Positions 1-7,151 of a stretch of 33,900 nucleotides of DNA are shown here, in pieces. The notes under the pieces were generated by a model, which did no database searches, was not told the origin of the DNA, and was given only the letters and a program-made list of their open reading frames with translations. A program made the position numbers and the translations under genes. The stretch spans positions 1 through 33,900 of IMG/VR virus record IMGVR_UViG_3300045131_001128; one strand, 5' to 3'. Numbering within the stretch: position 1 is the stretch's first letter; every line of letters begins with the position of its first letter. The DNA comes from a virus.

Positions 1-1390
1 AATCAGAAGTAACTACTGCTGGAAATGTAAAAGTCCCTACAGTTGTCTGTGGTGTTGTTTGGTCTAAGTGTAAAACCCCTGACAAGTCAGTAACTCCAAC
101 AGGTGATGGAACGTCTAGTCTTGAGAAAGTATCATCTTCTACTGATAAAGTAACAGTTGGGTCTACACCTACACCAGACTTTAGGACAGTAACAACAAAC
201 TTAATACGCATTGTGGAGTCTATAACTAAAGAATCTCCCCACACATTTGTTTCATATAGAGCATCTACTTCTGTAAGTTGTTCTGAAAGATTAGAAGTTC
301 TTAAAAGAACAGGATTAGCCCCAGCTACATCTGTTTTAAATACATAACCTCTTAATTGCTGTGGTTTAGCTTCGTTAGAAGTCTTGGCAGTAAAATAGAA
401 GAAACGTGAACCATCTGTTACACGATAGGGAGTAGTAGCAACATCTGTAATAAATTCTGCGATTGTAGTTTCACCCTCAGCAGCGGTGGCGGTAAAGGTC
501 TGTATTCCACCAGGGGGTAGAATTAAAGAAGCAATATACATTCCTGCGACATCAGAGGCGGTCTTAGTAAAGAAAAAGGATTTCATACCTCCACCTGCCA
601 GGGAGTCAGCATATTCTTTGTCAATGAGTTGGTGGTCTAAGGTAAAGTCTGCGTGGTCAGAAGCCAACAAAGGAATACCACCTGTGATAGTTTGAGGGGT
701 TGTCTGGTCAAGGTGAAGTGAAAGAGGGTCGGTTTCGGTCGTAACTATTTCTGTCCAACTTCTGTTTTTTCTACCATAAGTCTTTCCATCTTTTGGTGCT
801 TCACGAACACCGGTAGATCCACCAATCAATCTTTTTGTTTCATCTTGGTATTCTTTAAGCCCTTTAATTGCTGAGGCATCCAGACGTTCTTCTCCCTGCA
901 ATAATTCTAGGCCATCTCTAAAATATTCGCCAAAAGTAGGCAATTTCTGCTCTAGCTCTAACATACTAGGCATCAAGGGTATAAGGCCTTCTAGGGCTTG
1001 TTTTGAAGCAATAGAGGCTATTTCTAGGGGGTTTGGAGAAAAACCCGGATCACCTTTCGGGCCAGGTTTAGTTGAATCTTTACCTTTCTCACCCGGATCA
1101 CCTTTAATTGACTTACCAGGCTCTCCTTTTAATTCCTTTTTTAGTTCAGGACTAAGTGAGATGGATTGTATAGATTTTTTTTTTACTTCACTCGAAAGAT
1201 TATCAAGTTTAGAATTCAATTCACTTAAATTTGTTTCTGGTATTTTAATTCCAGCAATTTTATCTGTTACTTCTTCAAGTTTATCTTCTAAGTCATTTAT
1301 TTTTTTAACTAAAATTAAAGGACCGTCACCAGTCTTTTTGGCATCCATCATATCAGCCATTTCCAATAGTCTTTTAGATTTCTTATCCAT
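1..1390 (-). CDS. Collagen-like tail fibre protein, C-terminus beyond the window
   Basis: An open frame starts at ATG 1390 and runs off the left edge without a stop (463 codons seen). Residues about 25-75 are heptad-like and probably form a coiled coil. Residues 89-116 hold collagen-type Gly-X-Y triplets (GEPG, KGDPGEKG, GPKGDPG). The remainder is beta-rich, with the module HLDQTTPQT seen twice. Coiled coil plus collagen stalk plus beta-rich distal part is a usual design for phage side fibres and appendages, so a receptor-binding or stalk role is inferred. The start is supported by a promoter whose predicted transcription start falls on the ATG. It is the first gene after a terminator at 1429-1452, so it is transcribed on its own. 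The receptor-binding end is not visible. Confidence 0.8.
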   Translation of the reverse strand, partial: MDKKSKRLLEMADMMDAKKTGDGPLILVKKINDLEDKLEEVTDKIAGIKIPETNLSELNSKLDNLSSEVKKKSIQSISLSPELKKELKGEPGKSIKGDPGEKGKDSTKPGPKGDPGFSPNPLEIASIASKQALEGLIPLMPSMLELEQKLPTFGEYFRDGLELLQGEERLDASAIKGLKEYQDETKRLIGGSTGVREAPKDGKTYGRKNRSWTEIVTTETDPLSLHLDQTTPQTITGGIPLLASDHADFTLDHQLIDKEYADSLAGGGMKSFFFTKTASDVAGMYIASLILPPGGIQTFTATAAEGETTIAEFITDVATTPYRVTDGSRFFYFTAKTSNEAKPQQLRGYVFKTDVAGANPVLLRTSNLSEQLTEVDALYETNVWGDSLVIDSTMRIKFVVTVLKSGVGVDPTVTLSVEDDTFSRLDVPSPVGVTDLSGVLHLDQTTPQTTVGTFTFPAVVTSD

Positions 1391-1397
1391 TCGCTAT

Positions 1398-1427
1398 ATC
1401 ATAGCATATGGTAAAATGGTCGGATAT
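1398..1427 (-). promoter_or_regulatory. Late promoter copy 1 (TCCGACC type), leaderless start
   Basis: On the minus strand TCCGACC (1424-1418) is followed by exactly 14 nt and TATGAT (1403-1398), with TGC just before the -10 (extended -10). Seven nt separate the -10 from the ATG at 1390, which puts the predicted start of transcription on the AUG. The same layout recurs at 7123, 15263 and 19648. Confidence 0.65.
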
Positions 1428-1428
1428 G

Positions 1429-1452
1429 AAAAAACCACCCTTTCAGGTGGTT
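1429..1452 (-). terminator. Rho-independent terminator
   Basis: On the minus strand a 7-bp stem AACCACC/GGTGGTT is followed by six T. It lies 6 nt after the stop of the small gene at 1459-1650 and before the promoter of the fibre gene, closing the small-gene cassette. Confidence 0.8.
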
Positions 1453-1458
1453 ATTCTC

Positions 1459-1650
1459 CTAAGCTATGTTTTCAACCCAGACTTGTCCATTCCCTTCAAC
1501 CGGTGTAACCAAGTATCTAACATTTCCATAGGATCGTTTAACATCTAAGATAATTACTTTGACATTTAATCCCCCTTGATTAACGTGAACCCGTTTTTGA
1601 AGTAGTTTAGTAAACTCTACTGCTGATGCGAAATTTTGTTTTTTATCCAT
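1459..1650 (-). CDS. Small protein of unknown function (63 aa)
   Basis: Not recognised. It is a basic, soluble-looking protein with a helical first third (residues 1-22) and a beta-rich remainder ending in VWVENIA. There is no signal peptide or membrane segment. It is the last gene of a four-gene cassette (2379 down to 1459) with its own promoter region and a strong terminator just after it. No Shine-Dalgarno; the start follows AATAAA, as for most genes here. Its place inside the late region but in a separate transcription unit suggests an accessory (moron-like) role. That is inference. Confidence 0.6.
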   Translation of the reverse strand: MDKKQNFASAVEFTKLLQKRVHVNQGGLNVKVIILDVKRSYGNVRYLVTPVEGNGQVWVENIA

Positions 1651-1660
1651 TTTATTTTGA

Positions 1661-1876
1661 TTAGTTTTTAAAAAGAGTTGTGTAACTCCCTATGCGAGAA
1701 CCATCTAATTTGTAGTAGGCAAAACCGTGATTTGTCTTAACACAAAAGAGTTCAGCGCCATCTTTTTTTACAAGTGTATAACCTTTATCACCGTGAAAGT
1801 CAGAGGCCTTAAAGAAAACTCTATTACTTTCATTATTTCTGATAGTTTGAATTTTATCTTTTAATAATGTTTTCAT
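1661..1876 (-). CDS. Small protein of unknown function (71 aa)
   Basis: Not recognised. A short lysine-rich helical start is followed by a compact beta-rich region with repeated aromatic and glycine positions (GYTLVKK, GFAYYKLDG, GSYTTLF). No cysteine pair, signal peptide or membrane helix. It lies 1 nt downstream of the 66-aa gene and 10 nt upstream of the 63-aa gene, clearly one operon. A host-interaction or regulatory role is possible but nothing in the sequence shows it. Confidence 0.6.
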   Translation of the reverse strand: MKTLLKDKIQTIRNNESNRVFFKASDFHGDKGYTLVKKDGAELFCVKTNHGFAYYKLDGSRIGSYTTLFKN

Positions 1877-1877
1877 C

Positions 1878-2078
1878 TTATTTTGTTATTACTCCTTCTT
1901 CGATTAAAGCACTCGCGGTTCGACCAAACCAACCTTGTAATTGCCAAACTAATTTAGTGTCAACTAGATATTGCCAAGCCTCAATTACTGCTTCTTCACA
2001 AGGTGCTTCCTCAAAACCTTCGGCATAAGCTGTAGCCATATAACTTGATTTGATATATTTGTATATTTTTTCTTTCAT
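1878..2078 (-). CDS. Conserved small phage protein (66 aa)
   Basis: Acidic, helical protein. The core (residues 30-62) reads as AWQYLVDTKLVWQLQGWFGR followed by ASALIEEGVI. From memory, this W-x-YL ... W-x-LQG-x-x-GR-x-A-x-x-LI-x-x-G pattern is widespread among uncharacterised phage and plasmid proteins; no function is known to me. Second gene of the small-gene cassette, 4 nt after the 98-aa gene. Confidence 0.65.
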   Translation of the reverse strand: MKEKIYKYIKSSYMATAYAEGFEEAPCEEAVIEAWQYLVDTKLVWQLQGWFGRTASALIEEGVITK

Positions 2079-2082
2079 AAAT

Positions 2083-2379
2083 TTATTTCTTAATTGCTAA
2101 GATGAATGATCCACAACAGTTATAGATTTCAATTCCCTGATGAACTCCGTCATCATAAACAGTGAACAAATCTCCTGATGACCCTACCAACCAACAACCA
2201 CATATTCCTAAAGTATATTGATTATCCGGTCTATCATCTGATTTGATTGGTCTAAAACCTTTATCATCACAAGGCATTACACAATCGACCATACCGTCAA
2301 AATTTGTTTTGTTGTTAATTAGTAGTTTACCTTGATTTTTCTTGATGAAACTCTTTAAAGTTGCTCTAGTTATTTTCAT
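2083..2379 (-). CDS. Conserved hypothetical phage protein (98 aa)
   Basis: First gene of the small-gene cassette. The visible pattern is an N-terminal TRATLKSFIKKN helix, an FDGMVDCVMPCDD segment, a TLGICGCWLVG-S/D-D strand pair, and a C-terminal YNCCGSFILAI. Similar spacing of FDGM ... LGI-x-G-x-W-V-G ... N-x-CG-x-F occurs in many phage and bacterial hypothetical proteins (recalled, not searched). Six cysteines, with C69/C71-like and CC pairs, could bind metal. No SD; it follows an A/T leader about 90 nt downstream of a predicted promoter at 2470-2498. Confidence 0.7.
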   Translation of the reverse strand: MKITRATLKSFIKKNQGKLLINNKTNFDGMVDCVMPCDDKGFRPIKSDDRPDNQYTLGICGCWLVGSSGDLFTVYDDGVHQGIEIYNCCGSFILAIKK

Positions 2380-2398
2380 ATATTTTTTAATTAGTTTT

Positions 2399-2417
2399 AA
2401 GGTTGGACTAGAACCTT
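2399..2417. other. Leader hairpin of the small-gene cassette
   Basis: Perfect 6-bp inverted repeat AAGGTT/AACCTT with a 7-nt loop in the 5' leader of the cassette. No T-run follows on the minus strand, so it is not an intrinsic terminator. It could protect or pause the leader RNA. Confidence 0.4.
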
Positions 2418-2469
2418 ATTTGCTACTCTCTATTCTGTTATCAATGAACCCTCCTTCCTTATGCTTATA

Positions 2470-2498
2470 ACTATAAAGCATAGGGAATGAGAAGTAAA
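2470..2498 (-). promoter_or_regulatory. Sigma70-like promoter of the small-gene cassette
   Basis: On the minus strand TTTACT (2498-2493) and TATAGT (2475-2470) are separated by 17 bp. That is 4/6 and 5/6 to consensus with ideal spacing. Inverted repeats AAACGC/GCGTTT (2496-2513) and ATGCTT/AAGCAT (2461-2481) overlap it and may be operators. The promoter at 29045-29072 has the same GCGTTTAC and TAAGCAT elements. Confidence 0.5.
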
Positions 2499-2528
2499 CG
2501 CTGTTTTGCGTTTCTTTTCATTTCATAT

Positions 2529-2537
2529 GTTAGTAAC
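2529..2537. promoter_or_regulatory. GTTAGTAAC palindrome, site 1
   Basis: Odd palindrome GTTA-n-TAAC, 53 bp upstream of the cassette -10. It lies within an 18-bp exact match to 28825-28842 (ending GTTAGTAACT) and recurs at 29094-29102. The placement fits an activator or operator site for a phage regulator. Confidence 0.5.
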
Positions 2538-2538
2538 T

Positions 2539-2567
2539 AAAAATAGCCTTGATTTACAAGACTATTT
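2539..2567 (-). terminator. Terminator after the 61-aa gene
   Basis: On the minus strand an 11-bp stem AAATAGTCTTG/CAAGGCTATTT (one G-U pair, 5-nt loop) runs into five T. It ends the late transcript coming from the 940-aa and 61-aa genes before the cassette promoter. Confidence 0.7.
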
Positions 2568-2593
2568 TAACACTATATTTTAAGTGATTTAAG

Positions 2594-2779
2594 TTATTCG
2601 CTACTATTTACTGAATCCATTGCTCGAATTATGTTATCTTCTCTTGCATCATATTCATTTGGTTCGGTTGTTTCTTCAGGTGGAAGAAAACCCTTTGCTT
2701 GTAGTTGAGCAGTAGCTTCTTCAATTATTTCTTCTTTTGTTTTCCCTTCTGTGGGAATCATTGCTATTAGTTTTTTCAT
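2594..2779 (-). CDS. Small acidic protein of unknown function (61 aa)
   Basis: Not recognised. The N-terminus MKKLIAMIPTEGKTKEEIIEEATAQLQAKG looks like a strand followed by a helix, then an acidic, probably disordered tail. It lies 2 nt after the 940-aa gene and before a terminator, so it is the last gene of that late transcript. It may be a small virion or assembly protein. Confidence 0.6.
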   Translation of the reverse strand: MKKLIAMIPTEGKTKEEIIEEATAQLQAKGFLPPEETTEPNEYDAREDNIIRAMDSVNSSE

Positions 2780-2781
2780 AT

Positions 2782-5604
2782 TTATTTTTTAGGTTTCTTT
2801 AAATAAATAGTTTCAAATGATTCAAGATCAAATATACCTATCTGATCTGCCTTGTTACCGACCTTAATGGCTTCACTCTTACTATTAAAGACAGTTGGAA
2901 TATCAAAGTAAACTTTTCCTTCATCTACCCACATTCCTAAATGCCTACCTGATTTTAACGCGTTATCCAAATTTTGTAAAACATAGTTACGCACAGCCTC
3001 CTTTGTTAGGTCTTTTTGAGGGATAGCTTTTTCAGTCAATTTACTATCAGCAACAGAGAAGCCTTTGGTTGGAATATCTCCATTTAAAGCTATAGTTACA
3101 CCACCATTCTTCTTTGTAAGAGCTTTAGCCTTAGTAACTATGTCATCTAATTGAGAACTTTTAGCAGTTACATCAAATAGAGCCGGATTAGTTCCTTTTG
3201 GCACTTCATTATTAAAGCCTGTAAAGCTACTGATCCTTTTATCAGTTCTTAAAGCATTGTAATTTTCAAAAGGTTTGTTTCCTACTTCGGTAGTTATATA
3301 TGAGGTTGGTATTTCACGACCAGTTGCCTTAGCTCTTATTTTAGCTCTTTGTAAAGCAATTTCAGGTGATACTTGATTCAAAGATAAGTGAACATCATAA
3401 CCATTAGCTTTAGCTTTATCAATAATGATCTGTAATTTATCCATTTTAGCTCCAACGGTTGGAAGCACAATGTTATCTCCATTCTTCATAGCGCGGATCA
3501 AGAGATTACCTTCAAGAATGTCATTTGACTCTCGGTGGACTACTTTTGCTCCTTTACCACCATCATATTCAGGTAGTTTAACCTTAACCCTATCAGAATC
3601 AATTACTAGAGATTGGAATTTCTTTGAAAGTGGATTAACTAAAACTTCTGATTTACCAGAGGCCGGTGGCCCAATAACTAAATCAAGTCTTTTACCTTGT
3701 TTAACTTTTCCACCAAAAACATCTTCACCGGTTGCTGATTTACCAGTCCAAGCTCCCTCTTTATAAATATCGTCAGCTATTTTATTATGTAGTTCAAGTC
3801 TGTTTGCTGGGTAAGATGATTTTACATCTGGAACTTTACCCGCTATAATATCTTTAGGTTTTTTATTAACAGTCGGTGTAAGGTCTAACACTGATTTCTC
3901 ACCGGTAACCCCGTTAACAACATTTATGGAATTATTTGCACTCTTACTTGTCGGAATAATTGTCTTTGAAGTGCTTAACTTTGTCTTCTTTGACAGTAAA
4001 CTCTGAACCAAGTCCAAACCCATTTCTTCATAAATATCTTTATACTTTGCTTTTAATGTTTTAAGAACAGCAGCAACTTCTTTTGGTGTTTGTTCACCTA
4101 AGTTTTGAATCAATAATCTTTTCATCGGATTAGAGATAAATTCACTTTGAACTACATCAGCTACCTTATTAGACACCGCGTGTCCTAGAGCTGTCCCTAA
4201 GATTGGATGTCCGATACTTTGTCCTACAGTTAAACCAACAACATCACCGGTTAGTTTCATAAACATTCTTGATAAAGCACCGCCATTCACTTTTTTACCA
4301 TTTAAAGCATCAAGAAAATCAATGGCATCATAATGTCCTTGAATCAATTTATTTAAATCTCTAATGGTATCACTCTCGGTTGCTCCTTCAATTATTTCCT
4401 TAGCTGCCTTTCCCACCATTGAATGAGCATCATAACTAAATTTAGCATTTGGGTTTTTGTATGATTTTGATAAAGCTGCTTGTTCGGTTTTTAACTTATC
4501 AAGTTCAATTAACTCTATACCATCTTGATATAGTGGAGATCCTTTATAACCTTCGCCAATTTCAGCTAATACTTTTAAGGCTTGTTTCTTTTCAGCGGCT
4601 TTTTTTGCACCTGACCAAGGTTGAGCCTCAATCAAAGCATCGGTATAATCTGTTATAGCCTCAATAGATACTCTTGCATCACTCAAGAATAAATCTTCCT
4701 GTTTTAATTTTGAAAGTTCTCCAATTTTTTTCCATAAAAATTCCTGTCCTTCTACTGTTGAAGCACCATTCCCTACCATATCTGGTAAGGTATTTTTTCC
4801 ATACATTTGTAAGACACCAATTGGATCAGTTTTATTGACCATTTCCGCTGTATCAAGAATGGCTTGTGGTTTTACATATTTAGCAGCCGATTCTCGATAA
4901 ACTTGACCTAATTGACCTCTAACCATCGTTTCTCTCATCGTTGGGTTAGCAAACTTAACTGCTTTTGAGATTACAGGTGTCACTGCACCTCCTACAAGGC
5001 CCGTAGTAGCACCAAAAGCTCCACCCTTAGTAGTTTCTATACCTATGCTTTTAAGGGTTGAATCTGGGCTTTGTGCCTCTGCACCACCAAACATTAAGGC
5101 ACCGCTAACTGATTCATATTTAATACCAGTTTTAATCGCATTGATAATTTGCTGTTTGATTCCCTCTTTAATGGCTCCGGTTGCACCATATCCACCAACT
5201 AGATAAGAACCCATCTCGGCACCAGCACCAATAGCCTCCTTAACTGATCCTAAAGGTTTTACCTTACCAAAATAACCAAAGTCATAACCTTCGGCTTTTC
5301 TTCTTTCTACCTCAGCGGCGCTTTGATCTAAAGTTTGTTGAGCTTCAACTCCTTTACCACCTATTTTTTGTCCAATAGATTTAACCAGATCCATTCCAGT
5401 TCCTAAAGCCGTAATACCTGAGGCAGCAGTTTTAAGAAAAGGGGAAGCGGCACTCTGAACAAAACTTTGAAACATACCCGGACCTTTTTCGGCTAATGGT
5501 TTTTTACTTACTGGAGTTCCATATTTAGAAAAATCAGTAGCACCAACTGGCACTCCTGTTTTTTCATTTATAGGTTGTCCATATTTACTAAAATCTGTTG
5601 CCAT
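2782..5604 (-). CDS. Large virion (probable ejection) protein with zeta-toxin-like kinase domain
   Basis: 940 residues. ATDFSKYG occurs twice in the first 30 residues. Residues about 40-230 and 440-480 are Gly/Ala-rich and may contact membrane; 290-430 and 500-545 are helical. Residues about 605-815 look like a zeta-toxin/AAA-type small-molecule kinase: Walker A GPPASGKS at 645-652, IDSDR at 668-672, H690 in VVHRES, and an Arg-rich segment LQRAKIRAKATGREIP at 751-766. Residues about 868-935 (GRHLGMWVDEGKVYFDI ... IGIFDLE) recall a domain often found near the ends of large phage polyvalent proteins. Position after the tail genes suggests a protein carried in the virion and ejected into the cell. 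If active, the kinase would phosphorylate a nucleotide sugar such as UDP-GlcNAc; that is inferred from the family. No antitoxin-like partner is evident. Confidence 0.75.
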   Translation of the reverse strand: MATDFSKYGQPINEKTGVPVGATDFSKYGTPVSKKPLAEKGPGMFQSFVQSAASPFLKTAASGITALGTGMDLVKSIGQKIGGKGVEAQQTLDQSAAEVERRKAEGYDFGYFGKVKPLGSVKEAIGAGAEMGSYLVGGYGATGAIKEGIKQQIINAIKTGIKYESVSGALMFGGAEAQSPDSTLKSIGIETTKGGAFGATTGLVGGAVTPVISKAVKFANPTMRETMVRGQLGQVYRESAAKYVKPQAILDTAEMVNKTDPIGVLQMYGKNTLPDMVGNGASTVEGQEFLWKKIGELSKLKQEDLFLSDARVSIEAITDYTDALIEAQPWSGAKKAAEKKQALKVLAEIGEGYKGSPLYQDGIELIELDKLKTEQAALSKSYKNPNAKFSYDAHSMVGKAAKEIIEGATESDTIRDLNKLIQGHYDAIDFLDALNGKKVNGGALSRMFMKLTGDVVGLTVGQSIGHPILGTALGHAVSNKVADVVQSEFISNPMKRLLIQNLGEQTPKEVAAVLKTLKAKYKDIYEEMGLDLVQSLLSKKTKLSTSKTIIPTSKSANNSINVVNGVTGEKSVLDLTPTVNKKPKDIIAGKVPDVKSSYPANRLELHNKIADDIYKEGAWTGKSATGEDVFGGKVKQGKRLDLVIGPPASGKSEVLVNPLSKKFQSLVIDSDRVKVKLPEYDGGKGAKVVHRESNDILEGNLLIRAMKNGDNIVLPTVGAKMDKLQIIIDKAKANGYDVHLSLNQVSPEIALQRAKIRAKATGREIPTSYITTEVGNKPFENYNALRTDKRISSFTGFNNEVPKGTNPALFDVTAKSSQLDDIVTKAKALTKKNGGVTIALNGDIPTKGFSVADSKLTEKAIPQKDLTKEAVRNYVLQNLDNALKSGRHLGMWVDEGKVYFDIPTVFNSKSEAIKVGNKADQIGIFDLESFETIYLKKPKK

Positions 5605-5606
5605 AA

Positions 5607-7115
5607 TTATTTATATTCAACTAACATTCCGTCAGCGATTGCATTGTTAATTCCTTCTCTATTTGATTGAATTACTAACCTTTCATTGGTATTTGGATTT
5701 ACAATTTCAACTGTGGCTGTCATTCCATTTGCAGTCGCTAAAGCACCTCTTACTTTAGCTAATTCTACTCTAGCGGATTTGTCACCTAAGTTTGTGCCAA
5801 GTGAAGTAACGGATCTTGCTAATGTCTTAGCTTCAAAGTCGGAAATTGCACCAGAACCTTTCATTTGAGCACGAGCCTCGATAGATAATTGAGAAATAAG
5901 CTGACTAACTTGATTTTTAACTTGCTGTTCATTAGAACCTGGAGTCCAATAAGTAAAAGGATTCTTGGCACCAAATACCTGGTCAAGATAAGGGGAATTT
6001 ATAATAGTATCGACTAAACCAAGTTTCTCTAGGACAGCACTCTGTTGAGTAGCAGCAATAGTTCCGGGTGCTGAAGCTGTAATTTTTTGCTGTAGTTCTT
6101 GCATCTGTAATTTCTCTAATTGAGAAGTTCCATAGCCTTGAATTGCAGCATAGGCTTCATCAGAAGTGGTCGCAGCACCAATTGCTTGTAAGACAGAAGC
6201 CGGAGCACCTGCCGCCACCGCAGTTTGATAAGCATCTTTTTTAGCATTAGCGAAATCAGCCGCTTTAGTTTTAGCTGCATCAATAGCATTTTGCGCATCA
6301 AACTTCTCACTCTCTGTCATATCATTTTGATACATTCCATACATCTTTTCTAGGGTTGTGATTTGATTATTGATTGGTTCAAATTCTGCTTTTATCTTAG
6401 CGGCCACAATAGAATTAGCAGTATCAAGATCACCCAAAGCAACCGCTTTAATAATCGACAAATCAGCAAGGTGTTCATCTCTTTGTTTGGTTATTTGACT
6501 TTTAGCAGCAGAAAGATGACCAGTTGATTGTCCTTCAGCATTTAAAGCCAATTCTCTTAATTGTTTCTCATAAGCGCGAGAAGTAATAAGAATATTTTTA
6601 TCAGCTTCATTTAAGGCTCTAGTTTTGTCATCAATTTTTTGCTGTTCTTGTAAAGACAAGGTTTTCTCTCCTTCTTTTCCTTGTTTAGCATAAAGACCAG
6701 TTAAATTCTCTCGGATCGTATCAGATTCAGATTTATCCTTCTTTGTTGCACCTTCTACACCGGTTGCACCATAAATACCTAAAGCGCTACCAGCTTTATT
6801 GTTATTTTCTGCTGGTGGAACGATTGGTGTGCCATTTCCGGCTAAAACACTAGAAGTGATTGGGGTATTTTGGGTTTTAAGGTAATTTAACAAAGTAGAG
6901 AAGTTTGTATCATTACTAAAATCCATTGGCCCTTTATTAGAAATAGGACCAACTAGTTTTGAATTAGGAACAGGTGTTGGAGTTAAAACCGGTGCGGTGG
7001 CAGTAGGGGAATCATACTGAGTGGCCGGTGCTATCTTTCCTTTACCTAAAACAGGCATCTTAAAGGTGTTATTTGTAAGATATGAATCTAATGATTTTAA
7101 AGGGTCTATTGCCAT
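5607..7115 (-). CDS. Probable internal virion / DNA ejection protein (502 aa)
   Basis: Residues 1-110 are Pro/Thr/Asn-rich and low in complexity. Residues about 125-360 are long Ala/Lys/Gln/Glu-rich helices typical of internal rod-forming proteins. The C-terminal part (IEARAQMKGSGAISDFEAK followed by TLARSVTSLG) resembles a conserved helical motif in phage proteins encoded beside tail genes; I cannot name its family. It lies 2 nt upstream of the 940-aa gene and starts at a TCCGACC-type promoter with a predicted leaderless start at ATG 7115. The pair may form the ejectosome of a short-tailed phage. Confidence 0.65.
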   Translation of the reverse strand: MAIDPLKSLDSYLTNNTFKMPVLGKGKIAPATQYDSPTATAPVLTPTPVPNSKLVGPISNKGPMDFSNDTNFSTLLNYLKTQNTPITSSVLAGNGTPIVPPAENNNKAGSALGIYGATGVEGATKKDKSESDTIRENLTGLYAKQGKEGEKTLSLQEQQKIDDKTRALNEADKNILITSRAYEKQLRELALNAEGQSTGHLSAAKSQITKQRDEHLADLSIIKAVALGDLDTANSIVAAKIKAEFEPINNQITTLEKMYGMYQNDMTESEKFDAQNAIDAAKTKAADFANAKKDAYQTAVAAGAPASVLQAIGAATTSDEAYAAIQGYGTSQLEKLQMQELQQKITASAPGTIAATQQSAVLEKLGLVDTIINSPYLDQVFGAKNPFTYWTPGSNEQQVKNQVSQLISQLSIEARAQMKGSGAISDFEAKTLARSVTSLGTNLGDKSARVELAKVRGALATANGMTATVEIVNPNTNERLVIQSNREGINNAIADGMLVEYK

Positions 7116-7122
7116 ATTGTTT

Positions 7123-7151
7123 ATATTAACATATTTAATAATGGTCGGATT
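7123..7151 (-). promoter_or_regulatory. Late promoter copy 2 (TCCGACC type), leaderless start
   Basis: TCCGACC (7149-7143), 14-nt spacer ending in TGT, then TAATAT (7128-7123). Seven nt lie between the -10 and the ATG at 7115. The upstream end overlaps the stop codon of the 674-aa gene. Confidence 0.65.

Noticed and set aside
2396-2420. AGGTTCTAGTCCAACCT as a tRNA T-arm
   Set aside because: T-stem pairs fail and no acceptor or anticodon arm surrounds it; it is a simple hairpin.
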